DNA of 64,000 nucleotides from JAHBNG01 sp039028975 (GCA_039028975.1 JBCCHB010000018.1:1-64000); one strand, 5' to 3'. Positions 1 through 8,367 are shown, counted from the first letter of the stretch. Notes: generated by a model not told the origin, from the sequence alone. Numbers and translations are program-made.

Positions 1-213
1 GGCGAAACGAACTTGTGGAATTCAGTTTGTTCTGCTCTATAACCATCTTTTTGGTTATAGGTTGGCTCGAAATGACACTGCACATTCTGTACGGTTGGCT
101 ACATTTTCTCCCCATTCTGGACTTATGGGTAAAGGGAAGCCAAAATGGACGGGCTACAATATCCATTATTCACGGTCTTTGATTCCGCAAATGGTATAAC
201 AAGCCAGTAGATT
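1..213. other. spacer at window edge, no assignable gene
   Basis: Nothing here can be assigned. A short hairpin (CTATAACC/GGTTATAG, about 39-60) lies downstream of the leftward metallophosphoesterase gene and could help end its transcript, though no clear U-tract follows on the minus strand. A plus-strand frame is open from base 3 to about 182 and encodes hydrophobic residues; it could be the tail of a gene that starts outside the window, but it matches no family I know. Confidence 0.3.
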
Positions 214-996
214 TTAAACTACGTACAACGCAACGCTCTCTGTTTCGGTATCATAAAGTGCATAGCGAGGCCGGTCACCATCCCTCGGTTCGCCGCAACT
301 ACCGACCCCGATGAGATAACGAGATGGTGCCTCAGACGTACCCGGCTCTAAAAAGAGTTCAGTCGGGCCATAAAATGAGCGTAGTTGTCTTTGACTTTGG
401 GGATTGGATTTCCAAGACCAGACCATCTGGATGTGGGTATGACCATGAAAGGCAGCGCGGATATTCTGCTCCTCAAGTGTGGCCAAAGCATTCCAAACTG
501 CTTCCTCGTTTTTGTGTAATCGGGGAAAGACGCTCAGCCAATGGGTACCCTGCCTTAGGTATGTTTCCATTTGAGCTGTTGTCGTTGCTTGAGTGGGCAT
601 ATCTGGGGTGGCATGGCAGAAGACCACGTTGGCGTCTGTCGCGTCTGCTCGTTTTGCATCGAGCATTTTTTTATCTGATATCGGTTTATCTAGCTGGGCT
701 TCATCTGCCTGCCCATGGCCAGAAGCGAGTGAGGAGAGTGAAGAGAGCGATAACGTTGCTGGCCAGGACGCCACCCATTCTCCCAACTGTTCAGGCAGTC
801 TGCGCCACCCGTTCACCTCCCAATTCCCGTAGAGGCAGGGTATCTCTTTTTGGCGTAACGCTTCAAAAATGGCTGGGTGGGTTCCTACGTCACCTAGATT
901 GATGAATTGATCTGCGTTGCGCCGCTCGGCATCGAGAAGCATCTTCTCAAAGCCAAGTACGTTGTCATGGATGTCGGAGAAGATGGCGATGCGCAC
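214..996 (-). CDS. metallophosphoesterase family protein
   Basis: A calcineurin-like phosphoesterase of 260 residues, probably cytoplasmic, hydrolysing a phosphomonoester or phosphodiester that the sequence does not reveal. The family metal-binding blocks appear in order: SDIHDN near residue 7, GDVG near 36, GNWE near 57 in place of the commoner GNHD, FCHATP near 126 and the closing HGHTH near 185. An insertion of low-complexity Ser/Ala residues sits between the GNWE and FCHA blocks. The ATG start directly follows the stop of the upstream dehydrogenase gene with no gap, so the two are surely co-transcribed. It is the last gene of the leftward nitrile hydratase operon. Substrate unknown; the family assignment is firm. 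Confidence 0.85.
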   Translation of the reverse strand: MRIAIFSDIHDNVLGFEKMLLDAERRNADQFINLGDVGTHPAIFEALRQKEIPCLYGNWEVNGWRRLPEQLGEWVASWPATLSLSSLSSLASGHGQADEAQLDKPISDKKMLDAKRADATDANVVFCHATPDMPTQATTTAQMETYLRQGTHWLSVFPRLHKNEEAVWNALATLEEQNIRAAFHGHTHIQMVWSWKSNPQSQRQLRSFYGPTELFLEPGTSEAPSRYLIGVGSCGEPRDGDRPRYALYDTETESVALYVV

Positions 997-2037
997 TCAA
1001 ATCCCCTCTGGCACAGCCACACCTCGAGCATCGGCGGCATCCACCAGATCGGACCAAGTCGTTTCATCCAGGGGGATACCGTGTCGCTGTCTTTCTTCAG
1101 TGCTTCGTAGTTCTGGTTCGCCTGGAATCAGGACTTCTTCAAATCCGGGTGCTGGTGGTGTCTCTTTTATCTTGGCCGTAAGGGCCGCGCTCTCAGTTAA
1201 ATAGTCCGCCAAAGGACGAAATGCCTGAATATCGAGGACAATAAAAAGAACGCCGTTGACGGCACCAAACGTCGGTAATGCAGCGGCTCCACCAGAGGTT
1301 AGGATGCCGCCCAGCATGTCCATCAGCAGGGCCAGACTGTACCCTTTGTGCTCTGCGGCTGGTAGAAGCATTCCTCCTCCATATAGATCGTTAGGCTCGG
1401 TCGTTTGGTCACCTTGAGCATTGAGGATACGTCCTTCGGGAATGGGGTTACCCGCATTTTTGGCGACCCGAATCTTTCCTTCCGCGACTACGCTTGTGGC
1501 AAAATCGATCAAGACGGGGGGGGAACCTTCTTGGGGGACGGCTGCTGAGATTGGATTGGTACCAAAACGGCGTTCGGCCCCGCCAAATGGGGCGACTAGA
1601 CCACCTGGGCGTCCCGTATTGCAGAAGCCCAGGCCGATTCCTCCTTCTTTGGCAGCCATTTCGGTCCATTCACCAAGACGCCCTACATGGCCACTGTTGT
1701 ATAGCCCTGTGGCCGCGAGACCATGAATTGGTGCTTTATCAATCGTCACTTGGATGGCGCGACGAGCGGCAACCTGGCCAAATCCTTTGTGGGCATCGAG
1801 CATGGTAACAGCCCCTCTTTCGGAGACAATAGACGGCTCCGCTTTGGGATCTAAGGTACCTTGCTGGATCATCTCTAGATACTGAGGAACCCGCACAACA
1901 CCGTGGGAATCATGTCCAGCCAAATTCGCTTTAACGAGTGATTTCGCGACTTGATCGGCATGAGCCGAGGGGGTACCGCTGGCTTCAAAGAGATTGCCAA
2001 TAAAGAACTGAAGCGTATCTGGAGAGATTTTGGGCAT
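997..2037 (-). CDS. Ldh family (type 2 malate/L-lactate dehydrogenase-like) oxidoreductase
   Basis: A 346-residue NAD(P)H-dependent 2-hydroxyacid or ketimine reductase of the YlbC/ComC/MdhII family, which is unrelated to the Rossmann-fold lactate dehydrogenases. Diagnostic stretches are GHDSHGVVRVPQYLE near residue 41, the substrate-loop GLYNSGHVGRLGEW near 114, FGGAERRFGTNPIS near 153 and AEHKGYSLALLMDMLGG near 229. Length matches the family (330-360). It lies 78 bp after the acetyltransferase gene and abuts the phosphoesterase gene. The family covers malate, lactate, ureidoglycolate and cyclic imino acid reduction, so the precise substrate is open. Its position next to nitrile hydratase suggests use of amide- or nitrile-derived carbon, but that is inference. 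Confidence 0.87.
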   Translation of the reverse strand: MPKISPDTLQFFIGNLFEASGTPSAHADQVAKSLVKANLAGHDSHGVVRVPQYLEMIQQGTLDPKAEPSIVSERGAVTMLDAHKGFGQVAARRAIQVTIDKAPIHGLAATGLYNSGHVGRLGEWTEMAAKEGGIGLGFCNTGRPGGLVAPFGGAERRFGTNPISAAVPQEGSPPVLIDFATSVVAEGKIRVAKNAGNPIPEGRILNAQGDQTTEPNDLYGGGMLLPAAEHKGYSLALLMDMLGGILTSGGAAALPTFGAVNGVLFIVLDIQAFRPLADYLTESAALTAKIKETPPAPGFEEVLIPGEPELRSTEERQRHGIPLDETTWSDLVDAADARGVAVPEGI

Positions 2038-2115
2038 CTTGTTTACCTTGGGTTTTCTTCAATTTTGACTTTGAACCATTTTGCTTTTGTAAAGTAATCG
2101 CAGAATAGTCGCAGT

Positions 2116-2610
2116 TTAGAAATGCTTAATGGCTCGGATCAACTCCTCGTCATACCCCATCTTGTGGTACAGATGACGGGCATTACGATTCTGGGCAAAG
2201 ACGTGGAGCGTCATGGAGCGTGCGCCTTGCAGACGAGCTTTCTCCTCCGCTTTTGCAACCAGTGCCCGTCCGATTCCCTGGCCCTCTGCACCCTGGGCAA
2301 CAACCAGCACTTCGAGATGAGCACTTGGTTCGTGGCTTAAAAGCTCTTCTCGCAAGGTGGTCATGGAGACGCCCAGAACGCCGCCTTCATCATCTATGTG
2401 CTCAGCATCATTTGTTCCACGCTCGACGGCAATAAATACAAAACAGCCAGGAGCTTGGCCATTGGCCCACTGCCGGAGCAATTCCGCATCTCCTTCCCAA
2501 AGATGAGTTGCTACCCGATGTGCAGGCAGTTCAAAGCTGGCGAGGCGTGGAAAAAGGGGGAGGATTGTAGAAAGATCATCAGGGGTTGCGGAACGAATAT
2601 GATAAGGCAT
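2116..2610 (-). CDS. GNAT family N-acetyltransferase
   Basis: An acetyl-CoA-dependent N-acetyltransferase of about 164 residues. The GNAT fold is clear: an N-terminal YHIRSATPDDLSTIL strand-helix, then the acetyl-CoA loop with the Q/RxxGxG/A pattern (EGQGIGRALV) and the late FAQNRNARHLYHKMGY segment typical of the family. I place the start at the ATG at 2610. A TTG at 2658 would add 16 residues and give a 4-bp overlap with the accessory-protein gene, so it is a fair alternative for a coupled operon. The acceptor substrate cannot be read from the sequence. It belongs to the same leftward operon as the nitrile hydratase genes. Confidence 0.85.
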   Translation of the reverse strand: MPYHIRSATPDDLSTILPLFPRLASFELPAHRVATHLWEGDAELLRQWANGQAPGCFVFIAVERGTNDAEHIDDEGGVLGVSMTTLREELLSHEPSAHLEVLVVAQGAEGQGIGRALVAKAEEKARLQGARSMTLHVFAQNRNARHLYHKMGYDEELIRAIKHF

Positions 2611-2654
2611 GTGGTTTACACGACCAAACTTTCTGATGGAATTGGATTGAGTTT

Positions 2655-3044
2655 TCAAATGTCATGATGATGGTGGTATTCATGATCATGACTGTGATTA
2701 TGAGTGTGAGCATCATGCTTGGCTTGCTTGGTCACTTCTGCATCAAGCTCAGCGTGGGTTACCAACCCGGCTGCTAGCACAACTTCTTCTAAGGTTGCTA
2801 ACCACCGCTTGTAGTAGGTTGAGGATTCATCTGGTGATCCAGTGGACAACTCTGCTTCTGAAATTTCTCGAGCCAGTGCCTCGCTAAAATCTCGCCACGG
2901 ATAGGTACCTTGCTCATTGAGTGCCACAGCCAGGCCAAACGCTCGGGCCTCCCATGGTGCCTCAAAGATCAATTCGCCATTTTTACGCGGTAGGGCAATG
3001 GAGTCATCCATGGAGGCAATTTGCTGATCGATCGCTTCTGCCAC
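2655..3044 (-). CDS. nitrile hydratase accessory protein with His-rich tail
   Basis: A 129-residue protein of the nitrile hydratase activator family (the P14K/NhlE type), which is related to the beta-subunit N-domain and escorts alpha subunit during cobalt loading and cysteine oxidation. The family core is visible as PRKNGELIFEAPWEARAFGLAVALNEQG and TYYKRWLATLEEVVLAAGLV (two separate stretches, near residues 19 and 80). The last 20 residues are extremely rich in His, Asp and Asn, with ten histidines, a plausible cobalt-binding tail. The stop of the alpha gene and this ATG share one base, so translation is coupled. The order beta-alpha-accessory is the classic arrangement of cobalt-type operons. 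Confidence 0.9.
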   Translation of the reverse strand: MAEAIDQQIASMDDSIALPRKNGELIFEAPWEARAFGLAVALNEQGTYPWRDFSEALAREISEAELSTGSPDESSTYYKRWLATLEEVVLAAGLVTHAELDAEVTKQAKHDAHTHNHSHDHEYHHHHDI

Positions 3045-3655
3045 TATCCATCTCCTTTAGATACCGGGGCCACCGCTTTAGCAACCCCGATCATGGCATC
3101 CCTAGTGACCAAAGAAGCCAGTTCATCTGGCCCAAGGGCCTCTGTGCCTAGAGGTTGCTCTGGCAGTACCATATAGCGAACCTCTGAGTTGCTGTCCCAA
3201 ACACGGATCTCAACTGATTCGGGTAGGTTAAGACCAAACTCGCGCAAAACCGCGCGCGGCTCACGAACGACTCGTGAACGGTAGGCAAATGATTTATACC
3301 AGTTGGGTGGCAATCCTAGCACAGGCCAAGGATAACACGAACAGAGGGTGCAGACGACTACATTATGAGTATCCGGCTTATTCTCAAGCACAACCATTTC
3401 AGCACCCTGGCGGCCCGTATAGCCCATCTCGGCAACGGCTGCGGTTCCATCTTTCAGCAACCACGTCTTGTAATCAGAATCTGTCCAGGCACGGGCAACA
3501 ACTTTTGCGCCATTCATTGGGCCGATATCCTGTTCATACTGGCGTACAACCTCATCGATTACATCGGTTGTGATGAGTCCTTTTTGAACAAGAAGAGCCT
3601 CTAATGCTCGTGTGCGTAATGCAGCATCCGCTTTGACCGCAATGTCGTTAGCCAT
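3044..3655 (-). CDS. nthA: nitrile hydratase alpha subunit, cobalt type
   Basis: The metal-carrying subunit of nitrile hydratase, which hydrates nitriles to amides in the cytoplasm as an alpha-beta heterodimer. At 203 residues it has the normal family length. The metal claw VCTLCSC lies at residues 101-107 (Cys102, Cys105, Cys107). Thr in the third position is the signature of cobalt enzymes, while iron enzymes have Ser. The conserved downstream block YRSRVVREPRAVLREFG is intact near residue 125. The gene overlaps the beta gene by 8 bp and touches the accessory gene. An amidase, the usual next step, is not in the window. Thiocyanate hydrolase is a related alternative, but that enzyme is encoded as three subunits. 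Confidence 0.95.
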   Translation of the reverse strand: MANDIAVKADAALRTRALEALLVQKGLITTDVIDEVVRQYEQDIGPMNGAKVVARAWTDSDYKTWLLKDGTAAVAEMGYTGRQGAEMVVLENKPDTHNVVVCTLCSCYPWPVLGLPPNWYKSFAYRSRVVREPRAVLREFGLNLPESVEIRVWDSNSEVRYMVLPEQPLGTEALGPDELASLVTRDAMIGVAKAVAPVSKGDG

Positions 3656-4337
3656 TTTCTGTTCCTTGCCCTTCTATTTTTAAGTACATTTCCCATATGT
3701 CCAAATAGAGTAAACTGTTTGCTTCAGCAGAGTCGCCCCATAGCTCTTGCCCATCAAAGCAGACAGAATAGAGGGGTTGTGGATGGGCAACTTCTCCAGA
3801 TGAGAGTATATCATCGCACTCTTGAATGCCATAGTAATTGACTACAGTTCCCCGCTTGCCACGGGCATACCGAGGAAGCCGCGTATGGCCAAATGGGTGC
3901 ATATTTTGGGTATAAACTTCGTCGCCGATTTGGAAAGCCGGCGAAACATCTAGCTCTTTACGGTGGCAGTGCGGGTCATGGATATTGGATAGAACTTCGG
4001 TCAGATGCTCTCTGTTCTCGGTCTGGGGAACTGCATAATCGGGGTTGTCCTGTAGGTATGCAACCCACTCATCAAACTCTGCACGAGTAATTGCGTTGAC
4101 ATCAATCAGTGCCTTAATGCGAGCATGTAACCACTTTTCATAGTAGGTGGACGTAAGGTAGTGAGCGGGATCCATCCTTTCTATATCTTTACGAATGCCA
4201 CTGGGGAACTTTATCCGCGTTTGGGTAACCATGGCATAAGCACGCCCCTCCCATTCATGGTGGAAGACCGGTTCATTCTTTTCATATGGAATAGGACCAA
4301 AGCCGTCCATACCGCCCATATCGTGGATGCTGTTCAT
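3648..4337 (-). CDS. nthB: nitrile hydratase beta subunit
   Basis: The 229-residue partner of the alpha subunit, forming the active-site channel of nitrile hydratase. The N-terminus MNSIHDMGGMDGFGPI matches the near-invariant start of the family, which fixes the ATG at 4337. The C-terminal half has the SH3-like barrel signature: FQIGDEVYTQNMHPFGHTR then PRYARGKRGTVV (from about residue 132). It ends with the expected YSVCFDGQELWG block. It is the first gene of the leftward operon. The divergent ACT-domain gene starts 43 bp away, so the operon promoter must lie within or very near that gap. Confidence 0.94.
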   Translation of the reverse strand: MNSIHDMGGMDGFGPIPYEKNEPVFHHEWEGRAYAMVTQTRIKFPSGIRKDIERMDPAHYLTSTYYEKWLHARIKALIDVNAITRAEFDEWVAYLQDNPDYAVPQTENREHLTEVLSNIHDPHCHRKELDVSPAFQIGDEVYTQNMHPFGHTRLPRYARGKRGTVVNYYGIQECDDILSSGEVAHPQPLYSVCFDGQELWGDSAEANSLLYLDIWEMYLKIEGQGTENG

Positions 4338-4380
4338 CTATGTATCCTGGATTATGACTTCACGTGGTAAAATAGTTGTT

Positions 4381-4779
4381 ATGACTTCTATAACCGATCT
4401 GAAAACATTACTAAAAGAGATGGCTCCTCGCCTACGAGAAGGTGTGTATGTTTTTGCCACTTTCAAATCTGCTACCTATGGAGATAGAGCAGAACTTGAG
4501 CCGGTTGCCTCTTTTCAAGAGGATGAAGGGCTGACGCTAGTCATTCCTAAGGAGCAGGCAGACAACCATCAAATTCCCTATGAAACAACCCTCAACGCCA
4601 TCACCCTCACCGTCCATTCCAGTTTGGAGGCGGTAGGTTTGACCGCTGCTGTCGCCAATAAGCTCGCAGAGCACGGTATCAGCGCCAACGTGATTGCTGC
4701 TTTCTATCATGATCATATTTTTGTTCCATCAGACAGGGCAGAAGATGCGTTAAACGCATTAAGAGAGCTTTCTGACTAA
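4381..4779 (+). CDS. ACT domain-containing protein
   Basis: A 132-residue protein made of an N-terminal segment and a C-terminal ACT domain, the small-molecule-binding fold that usually senses amino acids. The domain shows as ITLTVHSSLEAVGLTAAVAN then LAEHGISANVIAAFYHDHIFV, the familiar beta-alpha-beta-beta-alpha-beta order. The N-terminal EGVYVFATF and the glutamate-rich stretch after it fit the stand-alone ACT protein family that includes aspartate-kinase-like ACT proteins. An upstream in-frame ATG at 4327 would add 18 residues, but it lies inside the divergent beta-subunit gene; the ATG at 4381 gives the canonical N-terminus. Function unknown. Confidence 0.75.
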   Translation: MTSITDLKTLLKEMAPRLREGVYVFATFKSATYGDRAELEPVASFQEDEGLTLVIPKEQADNHQIPYETTLNAITLTVHSSLEAVGLTAAVANKLAEHGISANVIAAFYHDHIFVPSDRAEDALNALRELSD

Positions 4780-5096
4780 GGAATGAGTCGTGAATCGCGT
4801 GTGCGTTTCATTCGGGCGTGGTCCCATCAAATGCCTCAGTTATTTGATTCTCATTCCTAAAAAATTCTCAGCGAAAACAATCTTTGTACAATCCTCACAT
4901 AAATATGGAGCTTCGATCACCCTTTGTCCTATGGTCATGGACAAGATGAAATCCCTACGATAGAGCTTCCGCAATCCCGTGTGAAAATATAACCAAAGCT
5001 TCTGTTTACCCAGATGAGCCTGATTATACGTAGGTGAATGGAATGCTCTTTCACATGACTTCTATGTCAATCTATTGAGGGCATATGATGAATCAT
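4780..5096. other. convergent spacer with an imperfect inverted repeat
   Basis: No gene is seen between the rightward ACT gene and the leftward transporter gene. Just after the ACT stop, AGGAATGAG (about 4779-4788) is mirrored by CTCATTCCT near 4850, with a loop of about 60 bases. This could contribute to transcript ends but lacks a proper U-tract. None of the repeat families seen elsewhere is present. Confidence 0.35.
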
Positions 5097-6503
5097 TCAC
5101 TGCTCTAAAGAATCCCCAGTCGCAGTTCGACGACGTGCCAATTCATCCTTGACCGCTTGCAACCGCTCTCCATGAAGCGGGTAGGTAAGAAGCGCTATAA
5201 AAGCGAGCAAACAACCTGTAAAGGCCAGACCGACCATATAAACGCGAAAACCCAACGAAACTGAATCGGGTTGGATGGTTAATGTCGTATCATACCCATA
5301 GGCAGGAGCAATAATGCCAAAAGCGATTGATGCGATAGCTGTACTCAGCGTTACAACCAATCCGTTTAGCCCAAAATACATACCTTCCCGCCGTTGACCT
5401 GTCTTTACTTCATCTTCATCGATGACATCAGCAATCAGAATGGTATCCATAAGAAAGATGCCGGCAAAGGCAACGCCAATAAAGGCTGCGAAGATAATCG
5501 CCCCTGAAAGGGTAGTAATGAACCAGAGAGGAATGACAGCCAAGGCCGTTGCTGCATACCCCAAAAGAGCAGTTGTGCGAGCGCCGAAACGATTGGCAAT
5601 AAGCTGTCTCCATGGCCAGAGCGCTGCGGCTGCGACAATGAAAGTCGTCGCCAAAATAATCGATGTCTGCCCTTCATCGGCCTTCAGAGTATATTTGACG
5701 TAGAAGGTCATTCCCGTCGCCAATGCATTGGTTGTAACAAAGCGCATGGTTTGTGCAACGGTCATCGGCAAAAAGCTACGATTGGCAAAGGTTGTCTTGA
5801 AGGCTTGAAAGAAGGAAAAATCTGAAGAGACCGAAGGCCCGCCCCGCTCAAACATAACCCGATACCCAGCGTACGCAGCAGTGAGCGCCACCACTGTAAA
5901 GAGTATTCCCATATTCCCCCAGCCTAAATTAGAGGCAATAATAGGGGGCATGGCGACACCAAGAAGCAGTGCTATAGTCAAGAAGATGTTCATGCGCACA
6001 GCCACATCTGTACGCTCCTCATAGGTGGCGAACATTTCGGGCATTAATGAATAGTAGGAAGTCGTTACAGCAGTGCCGATCCCGTCATACAGAACAATCC
6101 CTACCACCATGTAAATGAGTAGGGCAACAGGTCGTTCATTACCATTGAAGGGGGCTAGCCAGAGTGCGCAAAAGATAAGCATCCACGGAAGTGTGCCAAA
6201 GCGAAGATAAGGCAGCCGCCGTCCCCAGCGAGTATCGGTCCGATCAGAAAGGTAGCCGATTAAAGGGTTGTTAATGGCATTATAAAAAGCATAAAGCGTT
6301 AATGCCAAGGCACTCCACTGAGGAGGTAGCCGCATCACGTCGGTATAGAAGAAGAGAAGATAGACGCTAACCACTTGGCCTGGAATCTGAATGCCCAGCA
6401 TAGAAAGACCATAAAACCAACGTTGGGTGCTAGTCGTAGCGGCAAGGGTAGAGGTAGAACTGGGGCTGGAAGCATCGGCTGAATTTGTTATAGCTTGACT
6501 CAT
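5097..6503 (-). CDS. MFS transporter, glycoside-pentoside-hexuronide cation symporter type
   Basis: A polytopic membrane transporter of about 468 residues with roughly twelve hydrophobic segments. The family signature is the first cytoplasmic loop: NNPLIGYLSDRTDTRWGRR near residue 60, followed by PYLRFG. This is typical of GPH:cation symporters (MelB, XynB, UidB type), which import sugars or oligosaccharides with Na+ or H+. A second family block, DEDEVKTGQRREGMYFG, sits near residue 365. I prefer the ATG at 6503; a TTG at 6512 would add three residues. It stands alone between a convergent ACT gene and repeat-rich sequence, so the substrate cannot be inferred from neighbours. With a giant cellulase elsewhere in the window, a cello-oligosaccharide is one guess. 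Confidence 0.88.
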   Translation of the reverse strand: MSQAITNSADASSPSSTSTLAATTSTQRWFYGLSMLGIQIPGQVVSVYLLFFYTDVMRLPPQWSALALTLYAFYNAINNPLIGYLSDRTDTRWGRRLPYLRFGTLPWMLIFCALWLAPFNGNERPVALLIYMVVGIVLYDGIGTAVTTSYYSLMPEMFATYEERTDVAVRMNIFLTIALLLGVAMPPIIASNLGWGNMGILFTVVALTAAYAGYRVMFERGGPSVSSDFSFFQAFKTTFANRSFLPMTVAQTMRFVTTNALATGMTFYVKYTLKADEGQTSIILATTFIVAAAALWPWRQLIANRFGARTTALLGYAATALAVIPLWFITTLSGAIIFAAFIGVAFAGIFLMDTILIADVIDEDEVKTGQRREGMYFGLNGLVVTLSTAIASIAFGIIAPAYGYDTTLTIQPDSVSLGFRVYMVGLAFTGCLLAFIALLTYPLHGERLQAVKDELARRRTATGDSLEQ

Positions 6504-6525
6504 AATTACCAATCATTGTTATTAC

Positions 6526-6610
6526 TATACTGCGGTCGATTTGAAAACCGTAGTTTTCTTTAGCTCTACAGGAGTAACCAAACTACGGTTTTCAAACGGA
6601 GCTAGATATA
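6526..6610 (-). repeat. element A copy 1 (85 bp MITE-like palindrome)
   Basis: An 85-bp element starting TATACTGCGGTCG and ending in the complement of the other terminus TATACTCAGCTCCG, here mutated in the outer bases. The TTTGAAAAC segments and the inner arms CCGTAGTTT/AAACTACGG pair perfectly around a loop of about 20 bases. It carries no coding capacity. Its last four bases, TATA, are shared with the adjacent element B copy 1. Confidence 0.85.
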
Positions 6611-6741
6611 GATGGCCAGAAAAGCTCTTGTTCTCGTGAAGAGGGAGATGTTCCCGTAAAGACGGGCATGTCCTCCCTTTTCCGAGTTTTACAGAGTAGC
6701 TTGGACAAAAGTCGGGACAAGATCAATTCTGGCGAAGCATA
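6607..6741 (+). repeat. element B copy 1 (135 bp, two inner modules)
   Basis: Begins TATAGATGGCCAGAAAAG and ends TCTGGCGAAGCATA, the imperfect inverted termini of family B. Between the left terminus and the core lie two GTGAAGA/GTAAAGACGGG-type modules of about 22 bp. It shares its first TATA with element A copy 1. No coding capacity. Confidence 0.8.
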
Positions 6742-6750
6742 CGGGCGTCT

Positions 6751-7575
6751 TTACCAGTAGTCATTGATGCGTTCAACTGTACGCTGGATTAGAGGTTTGT
6801 GTTGGGGAAGAATAGCTTTCCTCAGTAATTGGGCTGTCTCAACGTAGAGCAACAAACCTGCCTCAACTTGTTCTCTCAAGGTGGGCGTTCGTCCATCCAA
6901 ACCGACCCCAAAGGCAACAGTACGGACCCGGCTCCAAGCACTATCTAATCCTACGGCTTCGGCGACATCTGCATAGAAAGCATTATCGCTGTTGGTGGCA
7001 ATGCCATGTTGCACCTGCACAACATGGGACAGACCGTGGGTAAGACCAAAGCGGGCGTTAAGCAGCCTACCGATCACTTCTTGCTCAATATTGATCTCCT
7101 CGATATCCATTCGGCGAAGCCCTTCTAAGCCTTTGTGGGCTTCTTCAATCCAGCCGACCATCTCTTGGCTGGCATAGGCATTGGCCTTGGTCTGCATGGC
7201 TTCATCCCACACAAAGGTATCGGCTCGCTCTTTTACCTTAGCAAATGCATTCTCTCGCTCCACCAGGACCTGGGCATCACGCAGGCTGGCCACTACGCTG
7301 ACCGCTAGATTTGGTTCGGTAAACCAGGCATCTACCTGAGCCGGATCAGCATTACTCAGCGTGACCAATCGGTCATCGATGAGATAGCTGCCCTCGCCGG
7401 TCAGATTATTTGTCAAATCACTTGTTTCTTCACCTATGAGCCTCAGCAGATCGACATCACTAAAGGGGCCAGCATCGCCACGAGCATAACTACCCATCAG
7501 TACAAGTGCGTTTACGCCTGAGCCATCAAATTGCTGTATTAGGGAATTCCAATCAGGTTGTGCCATATTCGCCAC
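6751..7575 (-). CDS. nucleotidyltransferase domain protein (DNA polymerase beta-like fold)
   Basis: A 274-residue protein with the minimal nucleotidyltransferase motif GSYARGDAGPFSDVDL at residues 28-43. Asp40 and Asp42 are the metal-binding pair of the GSx10-12DxD pattern. The C-terminal half is helical, as in aminoglycoside nucleotidyltransferases (ANT) and related proteins, where it provides the substrate pocket. Length and architecture (catalytic domain, then helical domain) resemble ANT-like or kanamycin nucleotidyltransferase-like proteins. It is not a short MNT antitoxin of about 100 residues, and no HEPN partner lies beside it. A second ATG three codons in (MAQPDW) may be the true start. 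Substrate unknown; resistance should not be assumed. Confidence 0.75.
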   Translation of the reverse strand: MANMAQPDWNSLIQQFDGSGVNALVLMGSYARGDAGPFSDVDLLRLIGEETSDLTNNLTGEGSYLIDDRLVTLSNADPAQVDAWFTEPNLAVSVVASLRDAQVLVERENAFAKVKERADTFVWDEAMQTKANAYASQEMVGWIEEAHKGLEGLRRMDIEEINIEQEVIGRLLNARFGLTHGLSHVVQVQHGIATNSDNAFYADVAEAVGLDSAWSRVRTVAFGVGLDGRTPTLREQVEAGLLLYVETAQLLRKAILPQHKPLIQRTVERINDYW

Positions 7576-7772
7576 CGACGCGGAGCGTCCAGCTGGTACT
7601 CCTTATGAGAGAATGGGAGCAAGAAAGAATGGGAGCGAGTCGTCTCTAGTTCGATTCCGATGTGCGGAATCTGACCATGCTTTTGAACGATACCATTTGA
7701 ACTTTACAGTTTGCACTATACCATCAATATCTCAACTGTTCAAACATTGAACTGATATCGTCTTTTTAATGG

Positions 7773-7907
7773 TATACTTCGCCAGCAAGGTCTTGTCCCG
7801 GTTCTTGACCCATCCACTCTGAGAAGTTCCGAGATGAGAGGGCATCCCCGTCTTTACGGGAACGTCCCTGTGAAGACGGGGACAAGAGCTTTTTCTGACC
7901 ATCTATA
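7773..7907 (-). repeat. element B copy 2 (135 bp, two inner modules)
   Basis: Reverse-orientation copy: starts TATACTTCGCCAGCAAGG and ends TTTCTGACCATCTATA. Two adjacent inner modules are very clear, CCCCGTCTTTACGGGAAC and CCCTGTGAAGACGGGGAC, each with a small internal inverted repeat. Confidence 0.8.
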
Positions 7908-7926
7908 CGGCTCGGCCTGGCATCTG

Positions 7927-8028
7927 CTACTTCTGGAGGTAGTCAGGAATATGTTCTGAATGTGGCGCCTTCTTGACCATCTCCGCCAGGCGGCTGAGGC
8001 GTTGCGTTTCTGTATAAAATTTGACCAC
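7927..8028 (-). pseudogene. 33-codon leftward coding-like fragment
   Basis: From a GTG at 8028 to a TAG at 7927-7929, the minus strand encodes a 33-residue, helix-prone peptide containing QRLSRLAEMVKKAP and ending HIPDYLQK. Codon use looks protein-like, a stop lies just upstream, and no ribosome-binding site is obvious. It may be the 3' remnant of a gene broken in this repeat-rich spacer. No family is recognised; it could also be chance. Confidence 0.25.
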
Positions 8029-8286
8029 ACTTCAGATCTGACATGAGCTGAATCCTTATGCTACAATCAGAACCTATAAATCTAATAAGATTTGGTCTCG
8101 ACTGTTTTTCAGTGGTTCAGTTACTTTTTGAGCGTAGAGGCAAAATTTTATCTAGAATCTACAGATCGATTAATCTACGTTAAGCGAACGGCAAGGGTGC
8201 CTCTCCTCTCAATTTATTTCCTCTTTCAAATTTGAACGAAATCGTCAATGAAGACACAAACACCGGAATAGTTAGGGACTCTAGGC

Positions 8287-8367
8287 TGTACTGCGGTCGA
8301 GTTGAAAAGCGTTGTTTTCCGCAGCTCTGTCAAGTAGACCAAACTATGGTTTCATACAGAGCTGAGC
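8287..8367 (-). repeat. element A copy 2 (decayed)
   Basis: Degenerate copy beginning TGTACTGCGGTCGAG and ending CAGAGCTGAGC. It retains the GAAAA...GTTTTCC and CCAAACT...GGTTTC arms in the usual order and spacing, but several positions have drifted. Confidence 0.65.

Noticed and set aside
2655..4337. Thiocyanate hydrolase instead of nitrile hydratase
   Set aside because: The beta N-terminus, single alpha and typical accessory protein fit nitrile hydratase; thiocyanate hydrolase splits the beta part into separate alpha and beta genes.
6751..7575. Aminoglycoside resistance gene
   Set aside because: The nucleotidyltransferase motif is present, but nothing else ties it to aminoglycosides; only the family is reported.
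7773..7907. CRISPR-like short repeats with CCCCGTCTTCACGGGGA units
   Set aside because: The units are only two or three per locus, lie back to back without spacers, and belong to the inner modules of element B.
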